Assembly (NCBI GenBank): GCA_963842835.1
Contig: CAWJIB010000009.1
Coordinates: 310,001 to 374,000, forward strand
Reading direction: 5' to 3'
Length of the DNA stretch: 64,000 nucleotides
DNA from: Roseiarcus sp963842835
Lineage (GTDB): Bacteria; Pseudomonadota; Alphaproteobacteria; Rhizobiales; Beijerinckiaceae
Below, piece by piece: positions 28,404 to 38,129 of this stretch. The notes beneath the pieces were generated by a model. The model ran no database searches, was not told the DNA's origin, and was given only the letters and a program-made list of their open reading frames with translations. The translations under genes were made by a program, and so were the position numbers. Every line of letters begins with the position of its first letter. The first letter of the stretch is position 1.

Positions 28404-29699
28404 ATGGCCAACGTGGTTGTTGTCGGCGCCCAATGGGGCGACGAGGGAAAAGGCAAGATCGTCGATTGGCTGTCGGTTTCGGCCGATGTCGTCGTCCGTT
28501 TCCAAGGCGGACACAACGCCGGTCACACGCTCGTCGTCGACAATCAGGTCTACAAGCTCGCGTTGCTGCCCTCGGGCATCGTGCGCCCGGGGAAACTGTC
28601 GGTCATCGGCAACGGCGTGGTGCTCGATCCCTATCATCTCGTCGACGAAATCGAGAAGATTCGCGTCCTGGGCGTCGAAGTGTCGCCAAAAAACCTCAAG
28701 ATCGCCGAAAATGTTCCGCTCATTCTGTCGCTGCATCGTGAGCTCGACGCGTATCGCGAATCGGCGGAAATCGGCGGCGTGAAAATCGGAACCACCAAGC
28801 GCGGCATCGGCCCGGCCTACGAGGACAAGATCGGCCGGCGCGCGATCCGCCTGATGGATCTGGCCGAGCCGGAGTTTCTCGACGGCAAGATCGCGCGCCT
28901 GCTCGCCCATCACGATCCCCTGTGTCGCGGCATGGGCCTTGCGCCGCCGACCGCCCAGGCCATCAAGGACGAGCTCATCGCCGTCGCGCCTAAGGTGCTG
29001 CCGTATATGGCCCCGACTTTCGAACTGCTCGATCGCGAGCGGCGCGCCGGCAAGCGCATCCTGTTCGAGGGCGCGCAAGGCGCTCTGCTCGACATCGATC
29101 ACGGCACCTATCCTTACGTGACCTCGTCCAACACCGTCGCGGCCAACGCCGCGACCGGCTCGGGTCTGGGGCCGCGCGCGATCGGCTACGTCTTAGGGAT
29201 CGCCAAGGCCTATACGACCCGGGTCGGCGGCGGCCCCTTCCCCACCGAACTCGACGACGAGACCGGCCGCCTGATCGGCCAGCGCGGCAATGAATTCGGC
29301 ACCAACACCGGGCGTCCGCGCCGCTGCGGCTGGTTCGACGCGGTGCTGACGCGCCAATGCGTCAAGACCTCCGGGATCGACGGCGTCGCGCTGACCAAGC
29401 TCGACATTCTCGACGGCTTCGAACAAATCAAGGTCGCTACGCATTATCGCCTCGACGGCAAGGAGATCGACTATCTCCCGGCCTCGCAAGCCGCTCAGGC
29501 GCGCATCGAACCCGTCTATGAAACGATCGAGGGCTGGCGGGGCGCGACCGTGGGCGCGCGGTCGTGGGCCGATCTGCCGGCGCAGGCGATCAAGTACGTG
29601 CGCCGCATCGAGGAACTCATCGGCGCGCCGGTCGCCTTGCTCTCGACGAGTCCGAAGCGGGAAGATACAATTCTTGTGCATGACCCGTTTCAAGATTAA
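28404..29699 (+). CDS. purA: Adenylosuccinate synthase
   Basis: This 431-residue enzyme joins IMP and aspartate using GTP, the first step from IMP to AMP. The N-terminal VVGAQWGDEGKGKIVDWLS holds the catalytic Asp and the P-loop-like element. FQGGHNAGHTLVV carries the catalytic His. The GTP-binding stretch and substrate loop are seen in ILFEGAQGALLDIDHGTYPYVTSSN and VALTKLDILDGFEQI. Length and start match the family. A terminator-like hairpin lies in its leader. Confidence 0.97.
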   Translation: MANVVVVGAQWGDEGKGKIVDWLSVSADVVVRFQGGHNAGHTLVVDNQVYKLALLPSGIVRPGKLSVIGNGVVLDPYHLVDEIEKIRVLGVEVSPKNLKIAENVPLILSLHRELDAYRESAEIGGVKIGTTKRGIGPAYEDKIGRRAIRLMDLAEPEFLDGKIARLLAHHDPLCRGMGLAPPTAQAIKDELIAVAPKVLPYMAPTFELLDRERRAGKRILFEGAQGALLDIDHGTYPYVTSSNTVAANAATGSGLGPRAIGYVLGIAKAYTTRVGGGPFPTELDDETGRLIGQRGNEFGTNTGRPRRCGWFDAVLTRQCVKTSGIDGVALTKLDILDGFEQIKVATHYRLDGKEIDYLPASQAAQARIEPVYETIEGWRGATVGARSWADLPAQAIKYVRRIEELIGAPVALLSTSPKREDTILVHDPFQD

Positions 29700-29746
29700 C
29701 CCAATGATGGCGCTCGGCGGCGCAGCGCGAGCGACCGGACTCGATC

Positions 29747-31381
29747 ATGGCTGACTATTATTCCCTGCTTGCCAAAGCCGTTGCGAACTTGCCCAAGGCC
29801 AGTCCGGCGTCGGCGCGCAAGGCGATTTACGACCGGGCGCGCAAGGCGTTGCTGCGCCAACTGCGCTCGCTGGGACCAGCGTTGTCGGAAGCCGACATCG
29901 CGCGTGAGGAAGCGGCTCTCGAAGCCGCCGTCGCGCGGCTGGAGGCGCAATTCACGCCGGCGCCTTCCGCGCCGCCCGCCGCGCTCGCGAGCCGGCCCGC
30001 CGAAGCGCCCGCCCACGCGCCGCCGTTCGCCGCGACGGCCAAACCCAATGCGCCTGCGTCGCCGCCCGTCGCCTCGGCGACCGCGCCCGCGCATCCCCCG
30101 CTTGCGGCGGCGAGGGCGCCCGTCCATCCGCCGCTCCCGGCCGCGCCGGAGCCGCCGGCGCCGGTTCGTCCCGCCGCGACGCGCCCGGCTTTCCCGTCGG
30201 CGGCCGGCGCCGCCGTGAGGCCGTCGATCGGCGCCGAAGCGCCCGCGCGGCCAATTCCGGGTGCGCGGCCGGCTCCGCCGCCGCCGCGTTTTCCGCCCTC
30301 GCCGCTTGCCCATCGCGCGGACGCAGTTCACGAGCCGTCATCCGCGCCGCCGATCGTTGCCGCGAGCGACGAGGAGATCGACGTCGAGGGCCAGGCTCCG
30401 CGGATCGACGCGGCGTCAGGCGTCGATCGGGTCGCCTATGCGCCCGCCGCGGCGGACCACGAATTGATTCGGCCCAGCGCGCCGAGCCGATTTGACGCGC
30501 CGCGCGCCAATCCCTGGCCCTGGTTTTTTCTCGCCGTCGTCGTCGGCCTCGTCGTTTCCGTCGCCGTAGCGGCGTTCTTGCTGCGTCAGAAGCCGCAGGA
30601 TCTCGCGATCAAGGAACCCGTCGAGGCGGGGGATTCCAAATCCGCGGCGAGCGCCGCCAAGATCGTCGAGCGGGTAGGCGGCGGCGCGACCGCCACGCCC
30701 GCGCCCGCTTCCCCGGCCGAGCCGACGCCGACGCCGACGCCAACGCCTGCCGGGCCGTCCGCCGCCGCGCCGGCGCCGGTCGCCAATTCGCCGGCGGCCG
30801 CGACGTCGGCGCAATCGGCGACGACGCAGGGCTTGCCGGTCTCCGCGCGCGCCGCGATGCTCGTCGCCGTCGCCTCCGACCAGCAAAAGCCGCCGGCGGT
30901 GAGCCTCGGTTCGGTCGTCTGGACCGCGATTCCGCCGATCGCCGGGCAGCCGGCGACGGTCGGCGTGAAGGCCGAGGCCGATATTCCCGATCTGAAGATG
31001 CACGCGATCATGACGATGCGGAAGAACAGCGACCCGAGCTTGCCCGCCTCGCATACGATCGATCTTCGCGTCACGTTCGGCGACGGCGCGGAAGTCAAAG
31101 GCATCAAGGACATGCGCGTGCCGTCGATGCGCCGCGACGATCCGCCGGCGCAGGATCCCTTGGCGGGCGTGCGCGTCAAGATCAGCGACAGCTATTTCCT
31201 GGTGGGCCTCAATCGCGCGGACGCCGACGTCGCGCGCAACACCGACCTGATCGCCAGCCGCGGCTGGTTCGACTTCCCGATGTTGCTCAACGACGATCGC
31301 ATCGCCAAGCTGACCTTCGAAAAGGGCGCCGACGGGGAGCGTATCCTCTCCGCCGCGCTCGCTGCGTGGAAAGCGCCTTGA
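29747..31381 (+). CDS. Pro/Ala-rich single-pass membrane protein (unknown function)
   Basis: This 544-residue protein begins MADYYSLLAKAVANLPKASP, followed by a helical N-terminal domain (about 1-70). Then comes a long Pro/Ala-rich disordered part (70-255), one membrane helix near residues 263-285 (PWPWFFLAVVVGLVVSVAVA), a second low-complexity linker with PT repeats (310-345), and a compact C-terminal domain (about 360-544). The N-terminal domain should be cytoplasmic and the C-terminal one periplasmic. I recognise the general type from other Rhizobiales genomes but know no function. It follows purA on the same strand. Confidence 0.65.
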   Translation: MADYYSLLAKAVANLPKASPASARKAIYDRARKALLRQLRSLGPALSEADIAREEAALEAAVARLEAQFTPAPSAPPAALASRPAEAPAHAPPFAATAKPNAPASPPVASATAPAHPPLAAARAPVHPPLPAAPEPPAPVRPAATRPAFPSAAGAAVRPSIGAEAPARPIPGARPAPPPPRFPPSPLAHRADAVHEPSSAPPIVAASDEEIDVEGQAPRIDAASGVDRVAYAPAAADHELIRPSAPSRFDAPRANPWPWFFLAVVVGLVVSVAVAAFLLRQKPQDLAIKEPVEAGDSKSAASAAKIVERVGGGATATPAPASPAEPTPTPTPTPAGPSAAAPAPVANSPAAATSAQSATTQGLPVSARAAMLVAVASDQQKPPAVSLGSVVWTAIPPIAGQPATVGVKAEADIPDLKMHAIMTMRKNSDPSLPASHTIDLRVTFGDGAEVKGIKDMRVPSMRRDDPPAQDPLAGVRVKISDSYFLVGLNRADADVARNTDLIASRGWFDFPMLLNDDRIAKLTFEKGADGERILSAALAAWKAP

Positions 31382-31438
31382 GCGCGCCGGCCGCTCGTAG
31401 CCCGGACGGATTTCCGCGGCGCCAATTCGCGCGCGCGC

Positions 31439-32413
31439 TCAACCCGGCAGGTTGAAGACCCGCGTCGAGACGAAATAGCCGCCCTCGACGATTCCGAAGG
31501 CGACCGGCGCGCCGAAGCACGCGGCGTAGGCGGGCCCTTCGCCGGGCGCGTCGGCGCCGCGCAGCAAGAGTTTTTGTCCGCGGCGCAGGATCGCGGCGCC
31601 ATGCCGGTCGACGGCGAGGCGCGGCAGTTCCGCCAAGCCCGCTTCGACGGGAAGCAAGGCCGCCGCCCGCGCCTCGAGCGAGTCGCGCAGGCCCTCCAGC
31701 GCCACGGCGCGCTCGGCCAGGAACGGGCCGACGCGCGTTCGGCGCAGCAACACGATATGGCCGTGACAACCGAGCAGGCGCCCGAGGTCGCGGGCGAGCG
31801 CGCGCACATAGGCGCCCTTGCCGCACTCGGCCTCGAATCTGGCCTCGTCCGGGTCCGCCTCGACGAGTTCGAGCCGGTGGACGACGATTTTGCGCGCCGC
31901 GATCTCGAAGGTCTCGCCGCCGCGCGCCAGATCGTAGGCGCGCTCGCCGGCGATGCGAATCGCCGAAAAGGTCGGTGGAGTTTGGCTGATGAGGCCGACA
32001 AAGCGCGGCAGCGCCGCCTCGATCTCTTCACGCGTCGGGCGCCGGTCCGAGCGGGCGACGACCTTGCCCTCGGCGTCGTCGGTGTCGGTTTCCTCGCCCC
32101 ACTTGACGGCGAATTGATAGGCCTTGGTTCCCTCCTGCACGATCGGGACGGTCTTGGTCGCCTCGCCGAAAGCCACCGGCAAAACGCCCGAAGCCAATGG
32201 GTCCAAGGTCCCGGCATGGCCGGCCTTTTTCGCGTTGAAGAGGTATTTGAGCTGCGCGACCGCCTGCGTCGAGGTGACGCCGACGGGCTTGTCGAGGTTG
32301 ACCCAGCCGTTGACCTCGACGCGCGGCGAACGGCGCGGCTGCGCCTTGCGCGGTTTGGACGGCTCCGGCCCGCCTTCGGCGGGCGCTGCGTCGATTTCAG
32401 CCTCGTCGCTCAA
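31439..32413 (-). CDS. truB: tRNA pseudouridine-55 synthase
   Basis: This 324-residue enzyme makes pseudouridine 55 in the T-loop of tRNAs. The catalytic Asp lies in AGHAGTLDPLASGVLPVA near residue 65; NLDKPVGVTSTQAVAQLK and FSAIRIAGERAYDLAR are further conserved blocks. The start overlaps the rbfA stop in ATGA, so translation is probably coupled. It is the last gene of the rimP-nusA-ylxR-infB-rbfA-truB cluster. Confidence 0.96.
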   Translation of the reverse strand: MSDEAEIDAAPAEGGPEPSKPRKAQPRRSPRVEVNGWVNLDKPVGVTSTQAVAQLKYLFNAKKAGHAGTLDPLASGVLPVAFGEATKTVPIVQEGTKAYQFAVKWGEETDTDDAEGKVVARSDRRPTREEIEAALPRFVGLISQTPPTFSAIRIAGERAYDLARGGETFEIAARKIVVHRLELVEADPDEARFEAECGKGAYVRALARDLGRLLGCHGHIVLLRRTRVGPFLAERAVALEGLRDSLEARAAALLPVEAGLAELPRLAVDRHGAAILRRGQKLLLRGADAPGEGPAYAACFGAPVAFGIVEGGYFVSTRVFNLPG

Positions 32414-32823
32414 TTGCCCTCCTCGTCGTGGTCATGGCGCAGATCGCGCGCGACGCGCGGCGACTTCAAAAGCGCGTCGATTTCCGCCTGCGCAGAAAAA
32501 CTGTCGTCGAGCGCGAAGCGCAAATCCGGCGCGAATTTGAGATTGACGCGCTGGGCGACCAGCGCGCGCAGCGCCTTCTTGTGCCCGTTGAGAGCTTCGA
32601 CCGTCGCCTCGGCGTTTTTGCCGCCGAGCGGCATGACCGCGATGGTCGCGAGCTTCAGATCGGGCGACATCTTCACCGCCGGGATCGTCACCACCTGCCG
32701 GTTGAGCAAGGGATCGGCGATTTCGCCGCGCTGGAGAATTTCCGCCACGGCGTGACGGATCGTTTCGCCCACGCGCTCGAGACGATGCGACGGGCCGGCG
32801 TGTTTGGAATCGGAGCGAGGCAT
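32410..32823 (-). CDS. rbfA: Ribosome-binding factor A
   Basis: This protein of about 137 residues aids 30S maturation and 5-prime processing of 16S rRNA. The KH-like fold is recognisable in RLERVGETIRHAVAEILQRGEI, VTIPAVKMSPDLKLATIAVMPL and LRFALDDSFSAQAEIDALL. ATG at 32823 was chosen because the family starts just before the basic HRLERV block. A 255-base gap separates it from infB, which leaves room for a separate promoter; I see nothing else in that gap. Confidence 0.93.
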   Translation of the reverse strand: MPRSDSKHAGPSHRLERVGETIRHAVAEILQRGEIADPLLNRQVVTIPAVKMSPDLKLATIAVMPLGGKNAEATVEALNGHKKALRALVAQRVNLKFAPDLRFALDDSFSAQAEIDALLKSPRVARDLRHDHDEEGN

Positions 32824-33078
32824 TTGCGGAGAGCCTGAGACACGGAGTTGAGGCGCCGAGGAGGCGAACGGGAGAAATGGACTTTCGACTTCAGCGGACC
32901 GACGCTTGGCGGTCCGCAAAATCGAAACGCGAGCCGGCTCGACAGCTTCGGCCGAGCCGCGCCCGCGCTGCGGCGGGAAAACCCGACCAGGCGCGGCCGG
33001 CCCGTCATCGCGCCGCCAAGCCCGCGCGAAGGCCGAGCGGCGCCGCGCATGTCGGACCGCCGCCCGGTCCGTCGCGCT

Positions 33079-35733
33079 CTAAAGCGTGCGACGGATCTCT
33101 TCGACGTTATAGCACTCGATGACGTCGCCGATACGCATGTCCTGATAATTCTCGAAGGCCATGCCGCATTCCTGGCCGGCCTGCACGACCGCGACTTCGT
33201 CCTTGAACCGCTTGAGCGTCGACAGCTTGCCTTCGTGGACGACCACGTTGTCGCGAATGAGGCGCACGTGCGCGCCGCGCTGCACCACGCCGTCGGTGAC
33301 CCGGCAGCCCGCGACATTGCCGACTTTCGAGATCGAGAACACTTCCAGAATCTGCGCATTGCCGAGCATCGTCTCGCGCAGGGTCGGCGAAAGCAGGCCC
33401 GACATCGCCGCCTTCACGTCGTCCACGAGATTGTAGATGATGTTGTAGTAGCGGATTTCGATGCCCTGCTGGTCGGCTAGGTCGCGCGCTTCCTTGTGCG
33501 CGCGCACGTTGAAGCCGATGATGACCGCCTTCGAGGCTTCGGCGAGGGTGACGTCGGATTCGGTGACGCCGCCGACGCCGCCGTGGATGACGCGCGCGGC
33601 GACTTCCTCGTTGCCGAGTTTCTCGATCGCGGCGGTGATCGCCTCGACCGAGCCTTGCACGTCGCCCTTGACGACGATCGGCAGCTCCTTGCGGCCCGCC
33701 GTCTTGAGATTGCTCATCATGTCGCTGAGCGAGGTGCGCACCACGCCGCCGCGAACGGCGAGCTTCTCGCGCTTCTGGCGTTCGCGATATTCGGCGATTT
33801 CGCGCGCGCGCGCCTCGCTTTCGACGACCGCGACGCGGTCGCCGGCCTCCGGCGCGCCGGAGAAGCCGAGCACCTCGACCGGCGTCGAGGGCTTGGCTTC
33901 ATTGACATTTTCGCCCTTGTCGTCGATCAGCGCGCGCACGCGGCCCCATTGCGAGCCGGCGACGACGAGCGCGCCGACGCGAAGCGTGCCGCGCTGCACC
34001 AACACGGTCGCGACCGGGCCGCGGCCGCGATCGAGGCGCGCCTCGACCACCGTGCCCTCGGCGTTGCGCTCGGGATCGGCCACGAGATCGAGAAGTTCGG
34101 CCTGCAGGGCGATCGCCTCGAGCAGCTTGTCGAGATTGATGTGTTTGGTGGCGGAGACCTCGACGGCCAACGTTTCGCCGCCGAAGGCTTCGACCTGAAC
34201 GTCGTGCTGCAACAATTCCTGCATCACCCGCTGCGGGTTGGCGTCGGGCTTGTCGATCTTGTTGATCGCGACGATGATCGGCGCCTTGGCCGCCTTGGCG
34301 TGGCGGATGGCCTCGATCGTCTGCGGCATCACGCCGTCGTCGGCGGCCACGACCAGCACGACGATGTCCGTCACCTTGGCGCCGCGCGCGCGCATCGCCG
34401 TAAAGGCGGCGTGGCCGGGCGTGTCGATGAAGGTGATCTTGGCGCCGCCGGGGGCGGCGACCTGATAGGCGCCGATATGCTGGGTGATCCCGCCCGCTTC
34501 TCCGGCCACCACATTGGCGTGGCGGATCGCGTCGAGCAACGACGTCTTGCCGTGGTCGACATGGCCCATGATGGTGACGATTGGCGGGCGCGGCACAGGG
34601 GCGCCCTCCTCGTCGGGGCGGTCGAACAATCCCTCTTCGACGTCCAATTCGGCGACGCGCTTGACGGTGTGGCCCATTTCCTCGGCGATGAGCTGCGCCG
34701 TGTCCGCATCGAGCGTGTCGGTCAAGGTGACCATGCGGCCCTGGCGCATCAAGAGCTTGATGACGTCGACCGCCCGCTCGGACATGCGGTTCGCGAGTTC
34801 CTGGATGGTGATCGCCTCGGGAAGGACGATTTCGCGGGAAATCTTCTCCTTCGCCTCCTGGGCGCCGTGACCCTTTAGGCGCTGCGTGCGGCGGCGAAAG
34901 GCGGCGACAGAACGCGTGCGCTCCTCCTCGCCGGCGGTGGCGCTGGCGACCGTCAAGCGGCCGCGAGTGCGCTGGTCGGCGCCGCGCGCGGGGCGCGGCG
35001 TCGGCAGCATGACTTTCGCCGCGGGCGCGACGACCGTCGTCCGGCGAATGACGCGCTTGCCCTCTTCCTCCTCAGCGGGAAGGCCGGGACCGGCCGCTTT
35101 GGCGGCGCTCGGTGCGCCGGCCGGCGACGGGGCGGGGGCGGCGGCGACCGGTTTGCGGCCCAATGTCGTGGCCGGAATCGCGGACGGCTCGCCGCCGGCG
35201 AGGCGTCGGCGCGCTTCCTCCTCGGATTGTCGCTTGAAGCTGGCTTCCTGCGAGCGGCGCAGCTCTTCCTCGCGCTTACGCGCTTCGGCGGCTTCGCGTT
35301 CGGCTTTGTCGCGCGCTTCGCGCTCGCGGCGCGCTTCGGCCTCCGCTTCCTGGCGGCGACGGTCTTCTTCTTCTCGAGCGCGCGCATCGACGAGCGCCCT
35401 TGCGCGCGCCTCGCGCTGCTCTTCGGTCAGCGTGCGCAACACCACGCCGGTTTTCGGCGGCGCGATCGGCGCGGCGGTGGTCGGTCCGCGAGGGGCGAGA
35501 GCGGGAGAAGGCGCCTTGGGGCTCAGCGCGACGGGCGGCGCCTCGCGCGGCGGCGGCGCTTCGCCCGGTCCGAGGACGCGGCGCTTGACCTTCTCGACGA
35601 CGACCGCCTTGCTGCGCCCGTGCGAAAAGCTCTGGCGCACGGTTCCCTGCTCGACGGGCCGCTTCAGGTGCAAAGTCGCCTTCGGCGACGGCGCCCCCAA
35701 AGTCTTGTCGCCGCTGTTGTTCGTTTCACTCAT
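33079..35733 (-). CDS. infB: Translation initiation factor IF-2
   Basis: This GTPase of about 884 residues brings initiator tRNA to the 30S subunit. It has a long charged N-terminal region (Glu/Arg/Ala-rich coiled coil, about 110-190), then the IF2_N domain (ITIQELANRMSERAVDVIKLL). The G domain follows: G1 IMGHVDHGKTSLLDAIR, G3 FIDTPGHAAFTAMRARG, G4 VAINKIDKPDANPQR. The C-terminal tRNA-binding domains end GDVIECYNVEEI. ATG at 35733 (MSETNNSGDK) is preceded by ggaac. It follows ylxR by about 35 bases. Confidence 0.97.
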   Translation of the reverse strand: MSETNNSGDKTLGAPSPKATLHLKRPVEQGTVRQSFSHGRSKAVVVEKVKRRVLGPGEAPPPREAPPVALSPKAPSPALAPRGPTTAAPIAPPKTGVVLRTLTEEQREARARALVDARAREEEDRRRQEAEAEARREREARDKAEREAAEARKREEELRRSQEASFKRQSEEEARRRLAGGEPSAIPATTLGRKPVAAAPAPSPAGAPSAAKAAGPGLPAEEEEGKRVIRRTTVVAPAAKVMLPTPRPARGADQRTRGRLTVASATAGEEERTRSVAAFRRRTQRLKGHGAQEAKEKISREIVLPEAITIQELANRMSERAVDVIKLLMRQGRMVTLTDTLDADTAQLIAEEMGHTVKRVAELDVEEGLFDRPDEEGAPVPRPPIVTIMGHVDHGKTSLLDAIRHANVVAGEAGGITQHIGAYQVAAPGGAKITFIDTPGHAAFTAMRARGAKVTDIVVLVVAADDGVMPQTIEAIRHAKAAKAPIIVAINKIDKPDANPQRVMQELLQHDVQVEAFGGETLAVEVSATKHINLDKLLEAIALQAELLDLVADPERNAEGTVVEARLDRGRGPVATVLVQRGTLRVGALVVAGSQWGRVRALIDDKGENVNEAKPSTPVEVLGFSGAPEAGDRVAVVESEARAREIAEYRERQKREKLAVRGGVVRTSLSDMMSNLKTAGRKELPIVVKGDVQGSVEAITAAIEKLGNEEVAARVIHGGVGGVTESDVTLAEASKAVIIGFNVRAHKEARDLADQQGIEIRYYNIIYNLVDDVKAAMSGLLSPTLRETMLGNAQILEVFSISKVGNVAGCRVTDGVVQRGAHVRLIRDNVVVHEGKLSTLKRFKDEVAVVQAGQECGMAFENYQDMRIGDVIECYNVEEIRRTL

Positions 35734-35767
35734 GCGTTGTTCCAATGGCCCCCAGCCTATCAATCGT

Positions 35768-36442
35768 TCATTCCGGCGTTTTGTCGGTCGCGCCGCTCGC
35801 GTCGATCAAGACCGCCGTCGGCGCCGGGCCGCTCGCCCGATATTGCGTCAAACGCTCCACCTTCGCGAGAAAGGCCGCGCTGGCCTCGCCCGCGTTGAGC
35901 GCTGCATGTATCACATTTGTCCTTCCCAATGCCAAATTCAATTGGCTCGACGAGAATAGATTTATTTTGCGGACCGCGTCGGCGGCTTCGCCGAAGCGCC
36001 CGCGCAGCAGACGCTCCAATTTCGCCGCCCCGTCCGGCGCCCCGTCGGCGGCGTGGATCAACCCGACGACCGCGCCCGCCTGGATCGCCGCCTCGACCTT
36101 GGCCGCGCCCGCCACCACGAGCCCGGCCTTGTTGACGATCGAGAGGAATTGCAGCGCGTCGCGTTCGAGCAGGCGATCGACTTCCTCGGCGAGTTGCGGC
36201 GCGGCGTTGACCTTGACGCGAAAACCGCGGGAAAAGGCCTGCTTCGCCGCCGCTTGGCGCACCGTGGCGAAGTCGAGCCGCGTCCAGACGCCGCGTCCCG
36301 GCAGCTTGCGCCGGATATCCGGCACGACGTCGCCGGCGCCGGACAGGGCGAAGCGCAACATCGCCTCGGGCGGCCCCTTCTGGCCGGAGACCACACAGGT
36401 GCGCTCCGATCCGCCGTCGTCTTTCGTCTCGCCTTTGCGCAA
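35768..36442 (-). CDS. ylxR: YlxR-family RNA-binding protein with L7Ae-like C-terminal domain
   Basis: This 224-residue protein has an N-terminal DUF448/YlxR domain (RTCVVSGQKGPPEAMLRFAL; LPGRGVWTRLD) and a C-terminal L7Ae/YbxF-like domain (about 100-195; LSIVNKAGLVVAGAAKVEAAI, then AVVGLIHAADGA). The two-domain form lies between nusA and infB in many alphaproteobacteria. YlxR is known to bind RNA and, in Firmicutes, the RNase P RNA; its role here is inferred from context. The gap to nusA is 17 bases. Confidence 0.9.
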   Translation of the reverse strand: MRKGETKDDGGSERTCVVSGQKGPPEAMLRFALSGAGDVVPDIRRKLPGRGVWTRLDFATVRQAAAKQAFSRGFRVKVNAAPQLAEEVDRLLERDALQFLSIVNKAGLVVAGAAKVEAAIQAGAVVGLIHAADGAPDGAAKLERLLRGRFGEAADAVRKINLFSSSQLNLALGRTNVIHAALNAGEASAAFLAKVERLTQYRASGPAPTAVLIDASGATDKTPE

Positions 36443-36459
36443 CCGAAGTTTCTCCCGGC

Positions 36460-38070
36460 CTATTCGCCGTGCGCTCCGGCCGCGTCGTCCGCTTCGGCGA
36501 CGGGCGTCGGGGCGGGTTCCTCGACCCAGCCTGCGCGCACGCGCGCGGCCATGATCATCGCGTCCGCCTGCTCGCGCGAGACGTCGAATTCACCGAGATA
36601 GCCGGCGAATTTCTTCTCGCCGCCCTCGCCGCGCTCCGTCCAGCCGATGAGATCGTCGGTCGCGCAGCCCGCGAGGTCCTCGACGGTCTTGACGCCGTTC
36701 TGCCCGAGTTTGACCAGCATCGGGGTCGTCAGGCCGTCGATCGACTTGAGATCGTCGGAAACGCCGAGCGCCTTGCGCGCTTCGTCGTGTTCGGCCTCCA
36801 CGCGCGCCAGATGCCCTTGCGCGCGCGCCTGGATCTCCTCGGCGGTCTCGGCGTCGAAGCCCTCGATCGAGGCCAGTTCGCGCAAATCGACATAGGCGAT
36901 TTCCTCGACCGTGCGGAAACCTTCGGAGGCGAGCAACTGCGCCACGGTCTCGTCGACGTCGAGGGCGTTCATGAACGCGCTGGTGCGCTCGACGAATTCC
37001 TTTTGCCGCCGCTCGGATTCCTCGGCCTCGGTGAGGATGTCGATGTCCCAGCCCGTCAGTTGCGAGGCCAGCCGCACGTTCTGCCCGCGCCGCCCGATGG
37101 CGAGCGAAAGCTGATCGTCGGGCACGACGACTTCGATGCGCGTGGAGTCCTCGTCGAGCACGACCTTCATCACCTCGGCCGGCTGCAGCGCGTTCACGAC
37201 GAAGGTCGCCGCATCCGCCGACCAGGGGATGATGTCGATCTTCTCGCCCTGCAATTCGTTGACGACCGCCTGCACGCGCGAACCGCGCATGCCCACGCAG
37301 GCGCCGACCGGATCGATCGAGGAATCGTTGGAGACGACGGCGATCTTGGCGCGCGAACCGGGATCGCGCGCCACGGACTTCACCTCGACGATGCCGTCGT
37401 AGATTTCCGGCACTTCCTGCGCGAACAGCTTGGCGGTGAATTGCGGATGCGTGCGCGAAAGGAAGATCTGCGGCCCGCGCGCCTCGCGACGCACGTCGTA
37501 GACAAAGGCGCGGATGCGATCGCCGGGACGGAACATTTCGCGCGGGATCAATTCGTCGCGGCGCACCACCGCCTCGCCGGCCCCGGCGCCGCCGAGGTCG
37601 ACGACGACGTTGCCGTATTCGACGCGCTTGACCTGGCCGTTGATGATTTCGCCGATGCGGTCCTTGTAGACTTCATATTGCTTGTCGCGCTCGGCCTCGC
37701 GAATCTTCTGCACCAGCACCTGCTTGGACGCCTGGGCGGGAATGCGGCCGTAGTCGAACGGGGGCAGCGATTCGGCGATCCAGTCGCCGATCTGCGCCGA
37801 CGGGTTCTTCTTGTGCGCATCCGCGAGCGTGATCTGCGTCGCCTCGTTGTCGATCTGGTCCACGACCAGAAGGAGGCGGGAGAAGCGGATTTCGCCGGTC
37901 TTGGGGTTGATCTCGGCGCGCACCTCCGTCTCCTGGCCGTAGCGCGAGCGCGCGGCCTTCTGCATCGCGTCCTCCATCGAGGCGAGCACGATCGATCGAT
38001 CGATCGATTTCTCGCGCGCGACGGCGTCGACAATCTGCAAGAGTTCGAGTTTGTTGGCGCTGACGGCCAT
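36460..38070 (-). CDS. nusA: Transcription termination/antitermination protein NusA
   Basis: This protein of about 536 residues binds RNA polymerase and nascent RNA, controlling pausing, termination and antitermination. In order: N-terminal polymerase-binding domain (ANKLELLQIVDAVAREKSID), S1 domain (about 135-200), two KH domains (VGACVGMRGSRVQAVVNELQ; SLAIGRRGQNVRLASQLTG), and two helix-hairpin-helix acidic repeats at the C-terminus (about 360-500). ATG at 38070 has aaggag 7 bases upstream. It lies between rimP and ylxR. Confidence 0.97.
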   Translation of the reverse strand: MAVSANKLELLQIVDAVAREKSIDRSIVLASMEDAMQKAARSRYGQETEVRAEINPKTGEIRFSRLLLVVDQIDNEATQITLADAHKKNPSAQIGDWIAESLPPFDYGRIPAQASKQVLVQKIREAERDKQYEVYKDRIGEIINGQVKRVEYGNVVVDLGGAGAGEAVVRRDELIPREMFRPGDRIRAFVYDVRREARGPQIFLSRTHPQFTAKLFAQEVPEIYDGIVEVKSVARDPGSRAKIAVVSNDSSIDPVGACVGMRGSRVQAVVNELQGEKIDIIPWSADAATFVVNALQPAEVMKVVLDEDSTRIEVVVPDDQLSLAIGRRGQNVRLASQLTGWDIDILTEAEESERRQKEFVERTSAFMNALDVDETVAQLLASEGFRTVEEIAYVDLRELASIEGFDAETAEEIQARAQGHLARVEAEHDEARKALGVSDDLKSIDGLTTPMLVKLGQNGVKTVEDLAGCATDDLIGWTERGEGGEKKFAGYLGEFDVSREQADAMIMAARVRAGWVEEPAPTPVAEADDAAGAHGE

Positions 38071-38129
38071 CGTCTTCTCCTTCAATCTGGCTCGCGACGC
38101 GTTTCTCGCGCCGGAGTCGCAGGGTTCTC

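Noticed and set aside
30720..30750. Repeated ccgacg units as a possible minisatellite
   Set aside because: They encode Pro-Thr repeats in a low-complexity linker and are not perfect enough to count as a separate repeat.
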